From Clostridium sp. 12(A) (lineage in GTDB: Bacteria; Bacillota; Clostridia; Lachnospirales; Lachnospiraceae): a stretch of DNA of 64,000 nucleotides. The DNA lies in NCBI GenBank assembly GCA_000526575.1, contig JAGI01000002.1:2465501-2529500 (forward strand). The letters run 5' to 3'. Shown in pieces: positions 17,958 to 25,610 of this stretch (its first letter is position 1; each line of letters begins with the position of its first letter). Below the pieces are notes generated by a model. The model was not told the origin of the DNA. It did no database searches and worked only from the letters and a program-made list of their open reading frames with translations. Position numbers and translations under genes: made by a program.

Positions 17958-18222
17958 TCAATTTGTATCATTGACAACTGCCGTTTAACTTTTGACTAAG
18001 AGTCTGTCATAACGTAAATTTATGGTAACACTCTATACAAATATCATGTAGATCACGAAAAATACGTCTTGAAACCGGGTTCTAAGGCTGATATGCTATC
18101 GTAGCATACCTAGCTGCAGCTTACCACCAATCAAGACGTATTTTTTGTACACTGTTTTTACTCTGTTTATCCAGCTAATAGTTTCAGACAAATCCATCAG
18201 CAACGAAACTCAATACTTTTAT
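17958..18222 (+). other. Intergenic region with a long hairpin
   Basis: No gene is visible between the lysozyme stop and the toxin-like locus. Its main content is the hairpin at 18058-18145, described separately. Confidence 0.6.
18058..18145 (+). terminator. Long bidirectional hairpin terminator or palindromic element
   Basis: Fifteen perfect base pairs join 18058-18072 and 18131-18145 (AATACGTCTTGA with TCAAGACGTATT at the core). The 58-base interior contains a second hairpin, TATGCTA-TCG-TAGCATA at 18092-18108. Runs of A before and T after mean it can terminate transcription both ways. The length and nested structure are unusual for a simple terminator; a small palindromic repeat element is an alternative. 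Confidence 0.65.
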
Positions 18223-18253
18223 CCAATATTTCGCCTACGATAGGAAATATTGG
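18223..18253. repeat. Perfect inverted repeat overlapping a -35 box
   Basis: CCAATATTTC (18223-18232) and GAAATATTGG (18244-18253) are perfect 10-bp inverted arms around an 11-base centre. The right arm overlaps the -35 of the promoter at 18250-18277, so it could be an operator or an upstream terminator. Confidence 0.5.
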
Positions 18254-18277
18254 TATATTCTTTATTTTGCATATAAT
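18250..18277 (+). promoter_or_regulatory. Promoter of the toxin-like small ORF
   Basis: TTGGTA (18250-18255) and TATAAT (18272-18277) are spaced by 16 bases, with initiation expected near 18284, about 80 bases before the small ORF. Confidence 0.6.
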
Positions 18278-18365
18278 AACACTAGTTCTTATGGTGAAAT
18301 AATCATACGGAATTTTAATACAAGGAGTTGGCCTTCCATGTTACATAAGATGGGAGGTGATGCAG

Positions 18366-18425
18366 ATGGCTCGTGGTATGTTCACCATTGCATTGCTTAC
18401 CTTTATTTACAATAATCGTAAGTAA
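18366..18425 (+). CDS. Small hydrophobic peptide, putative holin-like type I toxin
   Basis: This 19-codon ORF encodes MARGMFTIALLTFIYNNRK: a hydrophobic stretch followed by a basic tail. The 'GMFTIALLTFI..NNRK' pattern recalls the C-terminal part of Firmicute putative holin-like toxins (Hol_Tox), which are usually around 30 residues, so this copy may be N-terminally shortened. GGGAGG at 18352-18357 lies eight bases before the ATG. A second, overlapping frame (18338-18415, MLHKMGGDADG...) has AAGGAG upstream and may be a translation-coupled leader. The mRNA 5' end can pair with sequence beyond the IS element, and a convergent promoter lies there too, as in type I toxin-antitoxin loci. Family assignment is by eye. 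Confidence 0.5.
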   Translation: MARGMFTIALLTFIYNNRK

Positions 18426-18468
18426 AGTTTTTCTCTAAATCCAAAAATGGGTACAGAAAATGAAGTGC

Positions 18469-18487
18469 ACCCCAAATGTTAGACAAA
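18469..18487 (+). repeat. IS left inverted repeat
   Basis: ACCCCAAATGTTAGACAAA matches the inverted right end except for one extra base and one substitution in the A-tract. Confidence 0.85.
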
Positions 18488-18515
18488 TAAATCTTACATT
18501 TGGAGGTGTATTTTT

Positions 18516-19022
18516 TTGAGTAAATATTCGGAACAGGATAAATTAAGAGCCATTAACTACTATCTTGCTGGACATTCCTTTCGTGAAACAGAACGAGCTC
18601 TTGGAATTAACTGGAGTAGTATTAAGGAATGGGTCCGTATGTATCGCAAAAACGGGGTAGAAGGAATTACAAAAAAGAATCGAAATTATACTGGTGATTT
18701 CAAGGTGCACGTTGTAGAATATATGCATGCACATCAGATATCATCTCTTGAGGCTGCCTCATTGTTTTTAGTTCCAAGCCATAGAGTCGTTGATAAATGG
18801 GAACGTGTCTATTACGAGGAAGGGGTACATGGGCTCTATAGAGAGAACCGTGGCAAGGGCTCTGGAATGAAATCAGATGGTTCAAAAAAGAAAATACTGG
18901 ACAAGCAAACAGAAAAAGACCTAATAGCTGAAGTCCAAAAGCTCCGGATGGAGAATGAATACCTAAAAAAATTAAATGCCTTAATTCGAGAGCGGGAAAA
19001 ATCAGAGAGACCGACAAAGTAG
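18516..19022 (+). CDS. IS3/IS150 transposase OrfA
   Basis: This 168-aa protein has two helix-turn-helix segments (residues about 8-50 and 57-100: SFRETERALGINWSSIKEWV and SLEAASLFLVPSHRVVDKWE). They bind the element's ends. A leucine-zipper-like coiled helix follows at the C-terminus (LRMENEYLKKLNAL), used for multimerisation. The start is a TTG at 18516 with GGAGGTG seven bases upstream. The frame contains the slippery site at 18965-18971, from which a -1 shift yields the OrfAB transposase. Confidence 0.92.
   Translation: MSKYSEQDKLRAINYYLAGHSFRETERALGINWSSIKEWVRMYRKNGVEGITKKNRNYTGDFKVHVVEYMHAHQISSLEAASLFLVPSHRVVDKWERVYYEEGVHGLYRENRGKGSGMKSDGSKKKILDKQTEKDLIAEVQKLRMENEYLKKLNALIREREKSERPTK
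18965..18971 (+). other. Programmed -1 frameshift heptamer
   Basis: A-AAA-AAA is in register with the orfA reading frame (ctA AAA AAa). The -1 frame is free of stops from here to the end of orfB, so a fused OrfAB is possible. Confidence 0.75.
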
Positions 19023-19072
19023 CTGTCATAACAGAATTAAGGCAGATCTATAAACTGACAGCATTACTCCAA

Positions 19073-19867
19073 TTGGCAGAAATGCCACGCAGTACTTATT
19101 ATTACTATGTCAAGCAATCAAAGAAAACTGACAGATATGAAACAATTAAAGAAAAAATAACCACCATTTATCATGAAAACCAGGGTCGGTACGGATACCG
19201 CAGGATAACCTTGGAACTTCATAATCAAGGATATAAAATCAACCATAAAACGGTACAGCGGTTAATGAATGACCTTCATTTTAAATGCATGGTAAGGGCC
19301 AAGAAATACCGTTCTTATAAGGGTGAGATTGGAAAAATAGCCCCCAATATAATAGAACGAGATTTCAGAGCAGAGGCTCCTAATGAAAAGTGGACCACCG
19401 ATATCACGGAGTTTGCATTGTACGGTACAAAGCTATACCTTTCACCCATACTTGATATGTATAATGGTGAAATCATAAGCTACAGTATCAGTACCCGACC
19501 GATACTTGATCAGGTAATGGAAATGCTGGACAAGGCATTTGAAAAGATACCAGATTCTACAGATCTAATCTTCCACTCAAATCAGGGCTGGCAATACCAA
19601 CATAAACGGTATCAAAACCGCCTAAAGAATAAAGGAATCCGCCAAAGCATGTCTCGAAAAGGGAATTGTCTGGATAATTCAGTTATGGAAAATTTTTTCG
19701 GGTTGTTAAAATCAGAACTGCTATACTTAAGAGAATTCAGCTCAATGGAAGAGTTTCATATTGAATTGGAAGAATATATTGATTATTATAATAACAGAAG
19801 GATTAAGAGCAAACTAAAAGGACTGAGTCCTGTACAATATAGGCTTCAATCCTCATTAGCTGTTTAA
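19073..19867 (+). CDS. IS3/IS150 transposase OrfB, active site altered
   Basis: This 264-aa integrase domain is made mainly as the C-terminal half of OrfAB; its open frame extends upstream to the slippery site. It has the HTH_21 segment (GRYGYRRITLELHNQGYKIN) and the rve catalytic core. The first Asp is in 'WTTDITEF' and the Glu is in 'NSVMENFFGLLKSE'. The second catalytic Asp, normally in HSDQG, is Asn here: 'FHSNQGWQYQ' near residue 165. A change of that residue abolishes strand transfer in DDE enzymes, so the enzyme is probably dead. The rest of the frame is intact, implying a recent mutation or a sequencing error. Confidence 0.92.
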   Translation: MAEMPRSTYYYYVKQSKKTDRYETIKEKITTIYHENQGRYGYRRITLELHNQGYKINHKTVQRLMNDLHFKCMVRAKKYRSYKGEIGKIAPNIIERDFRAEAPNEKWTTDITEFALYGTKLYLSPILDMYNGEIISYSISTRPILDQVMEMLDKAFEKIPDSTDLIFHSNQGWQYQHKRYQNRLKNKGIRQSMSRKGNCLDNSVMENFFGLLKSELLYLREFSSMEEFHIELEEYIDYYNNRRIKSKLKGLSPVQYRLQSSLAV

Positions 19868-19874
19868 TTTAATT

Positions 19875-19894
19875 TTTGTCTAACTTTTTGGGGT
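19875..19894 (-). repeat. IS right inverted repeat
   Basis: Read on the minus strand this is ACCCCAAAAAGTTAGACAAA, the partner of 18469-18487. Confidence 0.85.
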
Positions 19895-19896
19895 CA

Positions 19897-19979
19897 GATC
19901 AACTTTGACCGGTATCAGGTGGCGATTCTGTCCATTTAATATAGGCCAACCTCTTGTATGAGGTGGTTGTTCCTTTTAT
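19897..19979 (-). ncRNA. Candidate antitoxin RNA / distal part of the toxin locus
   Basis: A promoter at 19986-20014 would transcribe leftward through a hairpin-forming segment (AACCACCTCATACAAGAGGTTG) that is antisense to the expected 3' end of the toxin mRNA. In the plus sense, 19942-19956 is complementary at 12 of 14 positions to 18321-18335, which contains the AAGGAG ribosome site. Without the IS the two start sites would be about 265 bases apart, the usual size of a type I toxin-antitoxin locus. The 3' end is unknown. Confidence 0.4.
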
Positions 19980-19985
19980 AGCTTA

Positions 19986-20014
19986 ATTATAGTCAATTCT
20001 GTTACTAATTTCAA
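19986..20014 (-). promoter_or_regulatory. Convergent promoter of the candidate antitoxin RNA
   Basis: TTGAAA (20009-20014) and perfect TATAAT (19986-19991) are spaced by 17 bases on the minus strand. No protein-coding gene follows on that strand, which points to an RNA product. Confidence 0.6.
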
Positions 20015-20073
20015 GTGATTTCTAAAAATTTCCCATAACCCCCATGATAACAATACCAGAAATTGGACATCTA

Positions 20074-21006
20074 CTATTCCACATTCTTCGTTTCTCCCAC
20101 TATATAAATGGGCCTGTCCTTTAACTCCGCAAAGAGGATTGCAATATAATTTCCAATAACACCTACAATCAGGAAGAGGACTGCGAACATAAAGCAGATC
20201 AGTACAATAGTAGTTGCATATCCATTGGGAGTTCCCACTCTGGCCCAGCTCCATATGGTATAGATCATCATCACAAGTCCCAGGACTCCTGCGCCGCAGC
20301 CGGCGTAAATGCCAAGTTTAAGAGGAAGATTGGAAAAACACATAATGGTATTTAAAGAAAATGCGATCAGCTTTTTGATGCTGTACTTACTCTCTCCTGC
20401 CACTCTCACTCTGGCTTCATATTCAATCGTAGTTTTGCGAAAACCGATATTTTGAACATAGCCCCTTAAAAAGCGTACCTTCTCTCTGTAATTATCCTTT
20501 AAGACCTTTCCAGCCTTCTTTGATATGGCGAAGAAGTCTGAGGCATTTGGCTCAAATTTAACGTCAGAAAGGACATTAATGAGATGATAAAAGGCAGATG
20601 AGGCAAGATTTTTAAACCAGCCTGCCGATTCATTTTTGGTACGAACCATATTGATGACGTCATATCCTTCTGTTAACTTCTTTACGATTTCAGGCAGATA
20701 CTCCGGGGGGTGCTGCAAGTCTGCATCCATGCAGACGATACCGTCCCCTTTGCTGTAATCCAGACCGGCAATCATGGCTGCTTCATGGCCGAAGTTTCGA
20801 GAGAAGCTGATGACTTTTATTTTTTCGTCTCCTTCTGACAGCCGGGTCAGCACTTCCATGGTGCTATCCTGGCTTCCGTCGTTGACAAATATGAGCTCGT
20901 AATCCCAGTCAAGACTCTTTAGAATGCCTGCTGTCTCTTTATAGAACTGGTCGAGAGCCAGTTCTTCGTTATAGCATGAGACTACGACTGATAGTGTTTT
21001 TTCCAT
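20074..21006 (-). CDS. GtrB-type undecaprenyl-phosphate glycosyltransferase (GT2)
   Basis: This 310-aa protein has an N-terminal GT2 domain: 'LSVVVSCYNEE', 'VNDGSQDST', and the D-A-D-L-Q-H motif near 95-100. Two C-terminal membrane segments lie at about 230-255 and 265-295. This is the layout of GtrB, ArnC, CsbB and YkoT, which transfer a sugar from a nucleotide donor to undecaprenyl phosphate on the inner face. The product is flipped and used by a GT-C enzyme outside. Here two polytopic proteins of GT-C-like appearance are encoded just upstream in the same operon, after the heptose genes, so a heptosyl or hexosyl lipid donor is plausible. It is the last gene of the operon. Confidence 0.88.
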   Translation of the reverse strand: MEKTLSVVVSCYNEELALDQFYKETAGILKSLDWDYELIFVNDGSQDSTMEVLTRLSEGDEKIKVISFSRNFGHEAAMIAGLDYSKGDGIVCMDADLQHPPEYLPEIVKKLTEGYDVINMVRTKNESAGWFKNLASSAFYHLINVLSDVKFEPNASDFFAISKKAGKVLKDNYREKVRFLRGYVQNIGFRKTTIEYEARVRVAGESKYSIKKLIAFSLNTIMCFSNLPLKLGIYAGCGAGVLGLVMMIYTIWSWARVGTPNGYATTIVLICFMFAVLFLIVGVIGNYIAILFAELKDRPIYIVGETKNVE

Positions 21007-21061
21007 AATTTATGCTCCTCAAGCAGGTACCTTCATACTCCCAATAGGAAGGGCTGCGTTG

Positions 21062-22447
21062 TTAATTTTTCAATGATTCACGGGAATGGAATATGCTGTA
21101 TCCATTCTCCTTTAGAATAGTAAGTGCGCTGCGCACCTTGGCACCGCTGTCCTCTCGGTTTTTTCTATATTCAAATTTATCCCGAAGCTCATCGTCTGAC
21201 AGATTCTCAAAATCAAGTGCCAGTTCTACCCTTTTTTCATATATTTCCAAACGGTTGGGTGCTTTTTTAATTTCGTAGTACGTGGTGTAGATGTTGCCCA
21301 TTAAAAATACCGCAGCGGCAACAGCTCCTGCCAGGCGGACAAGCTTTTCAGGCCTCCTTTTTCTGCTTTGAACAATCAGACAGAAGGTAAGCAGAATGCC
21401 CAGAATGCCAGTCTGAAACTGCAGAGCATATCTGGAGCTTATCCCGTAATTCTCCTGAAGAAAAATCCATCTGGAGATGACAATCAGTACATGGTTTAAT
21501 CCGCCTGATACAATGAGGATCAGTGGAAATATGGTCCTCTCATAGAGGCGATATTTTAGGTTCCACCAGAGGGCTATAAGATACAGGGCTATAACAAAGA
21601 ATCCCAGGATCAGGAACGGGAGATTGGTATGAAAAACCTCTTCTGCCCTCTCCCCTCCTATTATCATGGAGGAAAATGACTTTACAAAGAATCGAACAAA
21701 AAAGCCTGGGGTTTCTTTTAACTGATCCAGGATGGATCCTGTGGCAGGGGCTGCATGATCCTCGATTGCATAGGAATTGCTCCAAAGGTACAATCCCAGG
21801 GAAAGGAAGGCGCTTACTCCATACAAGAAGTAATCCAATTTCCCTCTTCCCTTTTTTAAGAGGAACAGAACGCCGCAGGCTAATATCACCGTTACGGAAT
21901 AGATTGCACAGTATGGGCCTGCCACTAAAAGAGTGGTGGCAAATGGCAATAATACAAGCTTTCGCTTGTCATGAGGTCTTTCCTCTCCGCTCCATACACG
22001 GTCTAAAATCTCATAGTGATAATAGAAGCATACAAAGGATAAAAAATGGGTCCAACCGCTTCCATTGGTGAGCATTTCCCATTTGTTCAGGCTGAAAAGG
22101 ACCACCATAAGGAGGGAAAACCAAAGGAACGGTATCTTTTTTCTCAGGCAGTAGGTGGCAATTACACCTCCGGATAATCCTAAGGCAAGTACACCCAGGA
22201 CACGGTCAAACATGGTGTTGTAGCCAAACAAATAGATATTAATAATTCTTCCAAGATAATTGGCCGGTACCCTGGTCAGGATATCAGGAACGAAAAACTT
22301 GGCTGGGTTCCATACATCTGGCAGATAGCTGTTTACCAGGCGGACATAATCGGAATAGATTCCGTCGCAGGTAGAGGAAAAAATATACCAGAGACCGAAT
22401 ACAGTTCCTAAGAGGGGTAAGAGATAATACAGATATTTACGTTTCAT
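21062..22447 (-). CDS. Polytopic membrane protein, GT-C-like
   Basis: This 461-aa protein has about ten or eleven hydrophobic segments and short loops. A first outside loop carries acidic residues ('STCDGIYSDYVRLVNSY' near 25-41), reminiscent of the catalytic loop of polyprenyl-phosphate-dependent GT-C transferases. The last 70 residues are hydrophilic and cytosolic-like. I do not recognise a named family; sequences of this kind are found as the third component of Gtr three-gene glycosylation sets. It lies between another polytopic protein and the GtrB-type enzyme, supporting a role in using the lipid-linked sugar outside the cell. Confidence 0.55.
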   Translation of the reverse strand: MKRKYLYYLLPLLGTVFGLWYIFSSTCDGIYSDYVRLVNSYLPDVWNPAKFFVPDILTRVPANYLGRIINIYLFGYNTMFDRVLGVLALGLSGGVIATYCLRKKIPFLWFSLLMVVLFSLNKWEMLTNGSGWTHFLSFVCFYYHYEILDRVWSGEERPHDKRKLVLLPFATTLLVAGPYCAIYSVTVILACGVLFLLKKGRGKLDYFLYGVSAFLSLGLYLWSNSYAIEDHAAPATGSILDQLKETPGFFVRFFVKSFSSMIIGGERAEEVFHTNLPFLILGFFVIALYLIALWWNLKYRLYERTIFPLILIVSGGLNHVLIVISRWIFLQENYGISSRYALQFQTGILGILLTFCLIVQSRKRRPEKLVRLAGAVAAAVFLMGNIYTTYYEIKKAPNRLEIYEKRVELALDFENLSDDELRDKFEYRKNREDSGAKVRSALTILKENGYSIFHSRESLKN

Positions 22448-22461
22448 GCTTCACCTTACCC

Positions 22462-24294
22462 TTAGTTTGCTGTGATATCCGCTACCACGGACAGACGGTC
22501 TTCCCCTCTTTGCTCCGTTGCTGCATCATAGAAAAAGTTGCTTTCAAAGGTAAACTCGGACACCTGGGAAGGGGCTACATCAAATTCAGCCGTTACGGTA
22601 CTGGCATCGATTGGAATGACTCTCTGTTCGCTTCCGTTGACGGTAATAATGATGTGTTCCATGCCGGTAATCACTCCGGGATAATAGAATTTAAAGGTAA
22701 TCTTTCCTTCATTTCCTGCCATGATGCGGGCCTTGGCATTCTCATCAAGCCAGCCGTCTTCATAGCAGCCGTAGACTCTCTCAAACTTTAAGTTACGAAC
22801 GAAATCCGTAATATCCTGGAACGCATTATGGGCTGGATCCTCCCTTAATATGAGCATATTGGGAGTGATGAGTCCAATGGATCCCATGGAATCGATGAAT
22901 GATACTTCCGTGCCTTCCGCTGTCCGTTTCTTATCAAAGGTCTTAAAAAAGGTACGGGCGGTAAAATCACTCATTTTATAAGTATTGCCAATGATATATA
23001 TTTTCTTACCGAAAAGCTTTTCCTTATAGTTTCCGTAGGTCTCCTCTGCCAGGGAATTGTAGCGGAGCTGATTGGACCAATAGTAGAGATTATCGTATTT
23101 TCCGCGGTAAAAGCTTTCCACCGGGAACATAATCAGGCCGTAAAGAACAAACAGACCGCAGTATAACAGAGGTTTGGAAAGATTTGCATTCAACTCTTTT
23201 TTCGGCACTGTCACCCCGCACATATAGGCGGCAAACAGCCAGGCAGCTGTCATGGAGACATAGATCCAGCGGGTTTCCACACGTATGGTGACGCTGGAGG
23301 ATCCGATGCACAAGGCAATAAAGAGAAGAAAAAGGCCAATGACTTTTAACCTGATTTTGCGGTCCTTTTTTTCTTTGATTACCACGGCAAGAAATATAAG
23401 GGTCATAATTGCCAGCATGAGGCCGGAAACCATGACAAGGACCCGAATCCAGGAAGGTGATGCGTCCCAGCTTAATCCGCTTAGATGCTCCGGCCCTGCA
23501 TTGATTCCAAAGATATAAAGAATCTGGCTTACGGCATATTTAAAAACACCAGTTATTTTAAAAGTTTCTGCGACCGTAGTGCCTCCGGTTCCTGCCGGAG
23601 AAATGCTGCCGATGGTAAAAAAGCGAATCACCTGAACTGCTGCAAATGTCAGAGTGGTTGAGATCCAGGGGAGTAGCTTTCGCTCTTTTTTCATCAGAAA
23701 AACAACATAGAAAAGAGGCAGAAGGACCATATACCGTTCATGAATAAAGCAGATGGCAAAATACAGAGCCACGGAACAAGGAATAAGGGCTTTTTTTGCT
23801 GTTTCCTCTGTGATATAGCGGTACAGGCAGTAAAGGATTCCAATGGCTGCCCATAGAGCGAGGGTTTCCATCAAACCATATACCTGGCTGATCTGGTAGT
23901 AGGACATACGGGATAAGAGATACAGGATACCTGTTAAAAATCCCATGGACCACCTTCCGGATAAGCGTTTTCCAAAGCGGTATACCGTATAGGCGATACA
24001 GACATTGACCAGTATATTGATTGGTACAAACCAGCCAATATGATTGCCTGCGATCATAAGCTCCAGCCATGAAATCAGATTAAATACGAAACGGAACCGG
24101 GTGCTTCCTAATGGGAAGACATACTCCCGGAAGGATTGTTCTCCGTAGCAGGACCATAAGTAGAGGTCATCCATGTAAAGTCCTTTTATTTCAATTCCTC
24201 TGTTAATGAAGAAAGCAAAGGCCAGCAAAAGTACGGCTGCTATGATTTCATCTTTCCATGCGGCTTCCTTGCCTATCCATTGTCTGTCTTTCAT
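22462..24294 (-). CDS. Polytopic membrane protein with C-terminal outside domain, GT-C-like
   Basis: This 610-aa protein has about eleven hydrophobic segments to residue 410, then a globular region of about 200 residues ending in a beta-rich stretch (VIPIDASTVTAEFDVAPSQV) likely outside the membrane. The first loop contains 'YMDDLYLWSCYGEQ', an acidic D-D motif typical of GT-C enzymes such as ArnT and PMT relatives. The start at 24294 is chosen because AGGAGG lies five bases upstream; a longer frame to 24354 overlaps gmhA. It would transfer a sugar from a polyprenyl carrier to a wall polymer or protein. The family is not certain. Confidence 0.6.
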   Translation of the reverse strand: MKDRQWIGKEAAWKDEIIAAVLLLAFAFFINRGIEIKGLYMDDLYLWSCYGEQSFREYVFPLGSTRFRFVFNLISWLELMIAGNHIGWFVPINILVNVCIAYTVYRFGKRLSGRWSMGFLTGILYLLSRMSYYQISQVYGLMETLALWAAIGILYCLYRYITEETAKKALIPCSVALYFAICFIHERYMVLLPLFYVVFLMKKERKLLPWISTTLTFAAVQVIRFFTIGSISPAGTGGTTVAETFKITGVFKYAVSQILYIFGINAGPEHLSGLSWDASPSWIRVLVMVSGLMLAIMTLIFLAVVIKEKKDRKIRLKVIGLFLLFIALCIGSSSVTIRVETRWIYVSMTAAWLFAAYMCGVTVPKKELNANLSKPLLYCGLFVLYGLIMFPVESFYRGKYDNLYYWSNQLRYNSLAEETYGNYKEKLFGKKIYIIGNTYKMSDFTARTFFKTFDKKRTAEGTEVSFIDSMGSIGLITPNMLILREDPAHNAFQDITDFVRNLKFERVYGCYEDGWLDENAKARIMAGNEGKITFKFYYPGVITGMEHIIITVNGSEQRVIPIDASTVTAEFDVAPSQVSEFTFESNFFYDAATEQRGEDRLSVVADITAN

Positions 24295-24323
24295 CTCATC
24301 CTCCTGTAATTGGGCTAACCCGT

Positions 24324-24959
24324 TTAAAAGAACCTCTCTTCCAGCATCAAGCACAGTGCGTGATAAACGGGAAGGTGAAGCTCCTGAATTTTAAATGTCT
24401 CTGACTCTGGCACTACAATGGAAACGTCGGCTGTCTTTTTTAACTGGCCTCCGTCTTTTCCCGTAAGTCCTATGGTCTTCATGCCAAGTGCTTTGGCGGC
24501 TGTCATGGCATACATTACATTTTTTGAATTGCCTGAGGTGGAAATACCAAGGAGTACATCTCCTTTTTTTCCATATCCATAGGTCTGCTGTGCAAATATC
24601 ATCTCTCCGTCCACATCATTTAAAAAGGCAGTGGATAGACCTGGGTGTCCGGTCAGGGCTATGGCTGGAAGTCCTCCCTGAAGCTTATCAGCCAGGGCGC
24701 TTCCCAGCTCTGGGTCTATTTCTTTCAGTGTCTCCTGAAACTCAGGAGACACGCTGCGGCGTTTTATAAAGCCTTTCATCAGTTCTCCAACGATATGCTC
24801 TGCATCGGCACAGCTTCCGCCATTTCCTGCGATGAGAAGCTTACCGCCATTTTCATAACAGGCTTCAAGAATCTCATAGGCATTCTTAATCTCTTCCTTG
24901 ATACAGGAAAGAGAAGGGTAGCGTTCCATCAGCTCTTCTAAGTATTTCATGGGTTCCAT
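24324..24959 (-). CDS. gmhA: Sedoheptulose-7-phosphate isomerase
   Basis: This 211-aa SIS-domain enzyme converts sedoheptulose 7-phosphate to D-glycero-D-manno-heptose 7-phosphate in the cytosol. Characteristic stretches are 'LLIAGNGGSCADAEHIVGEL', an insert with 'LPAIALTGHPGLSTAFLNDV', and 'DVLLGISTSGNSKNVMYAM'; the C-terminal 'ELHLPVYHALCLMLE' supplies the conserved Glu/His helix of GmhA. AAGGAGG eight bases upstream selects the ATG at 24959; a longer frame to 25016 overlaps gmhB. It is the first step of the GDP-heptose pathway whose other three enzymes are encoded immediately upstream. Confidence 0.93.
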   Translation of the reverse strand: MEPMKYLEELMERYPSLSCIKEEIKNAYEILEACYENGGKLLIAGNGGSCADAEHIVGELMKGFIKRRSVSPEFQETLKEIDPELGSALADKLQGGLPAIALTGHPGLSTAFLNDVDGEMIFAQQTYGYGKKGDVLLGISTSGNSKNVMYAMTAAKALGMKTIGLTGKDGGQLKKTADVSIVVPESETFKIQELHLPVYHALCLMLEERFF

Positions 24960-25008
24960 GTTATTTTCCTCCTTCTCTGGCGAGGGTATGTCTGAAAACT
25001 GCTTGTTT

Positions 25009-25581
25009 TCAGACACGCCCTAGTATATAATCAGCTGCTTCCTTCATGGAAGGGGCGTAGTAAGCAAATGCCGCTGATCTCTCTTCCTCTTTCATGGAGT
25101 CATAGATGTCTTTTCCGTATCCGGTTCCAACTAAGATGGAACTCACGCCATACCGGCTGCCGGCTTCTGTGTCCAAAAGCTTATCACCAATCATATAGGA
25201 ATGGGCCTTGTCCACCTGGAAAAATGCTTCTGCCATTTCAAACATTCCTGTTTCTGGTTTACGGCAATGGCACTCCGTTTTATACTCCGAAATTCCATGT
25301 ACCGGATGATGGGGGCAGTAGAAAAATTGGTCTATTTCAGCACCTTCCTTTGACAAACGCCTGTTTAATGCTTCATGAAGGATCTTGACATCTTCTTCCT
25401 TATAATATCCTCTGGCAACGCCTGCCTGATTGGTGACAACCACAAGGCGAAAGCCATGCTCTTTCAGACGTCTTAGAGCTCCTGTTACTTCAGGGAGTAT
25501 TATAAGGTCTTCGGGGCGGTATAAGTAGTCTACTTCTTTGTTAATGGTTCCGTCCCGGTCTAAAAATACGATTTTATCCAT
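25009..25581 (-). CDS. gmhB: D-glycero-D-manno-heptose-1,7-bisphosphate phosphatase
   Basis: This 190-aa HAD-IIIA phosphatase removes the 7-phosphate from heptose 1,7-bisphosphate. It has the nucleophile motif FLDRDGTIN (Asp8, Asp10), motif II VVTNQAG, the zinc-binding loop 'YCPHHP...CHCRKPETGM' that separates GmhB from histidinol phosphatases, and motif III 'YMIGDKLLD'. AGGAGA precedes the ATG. It lies 50 bp before gmhA and 29 bp after hddA. Confidence 0.93.
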   Translation of the reverse strand: MDKIVFLDRDGTINKEVDYLYRPEDLIILPEVTGALRRLKEHGFRLVVVTNQAGVARGYYKEEDVKILHEALNRRLSKEGAEIDQFFYCPHHPVHGISEYKTECHCRKPETGMFEMAEAFFQVDKAHSYMIGDKLLDTEAGSRYGVSSILVGTGYGKDIYDSMKEEERSAAFAYYAPSMKEAADYILGRV

Positions 25582-25610
25582 AATGTTCTGATTCTCCTGG
25601 TGCCGTGTTC

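Larger units (their letters stand above)
18466..19896 (+). mobile_element. IS3-family (IS150 group) insertion sequence
   Basis: This element of about 1.43 kb has imperfect terminal inverted repeats, overlapping orfA and orfB in the -1 relation, a slippery A7 heptamer and a DDE integrase, all diagnostic of IS3/IS150. The tips read TGCACCCC (left) and TGACCCC (right, inverted). No clear target duplication is seen: AAG on the left and GAT on the right. It sits 40 bases after the toxin-like ORF and separates it from its probable 3' end. Its second catalytic Asp is replaced, so it is probably immobile. Confidence 0.9.
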
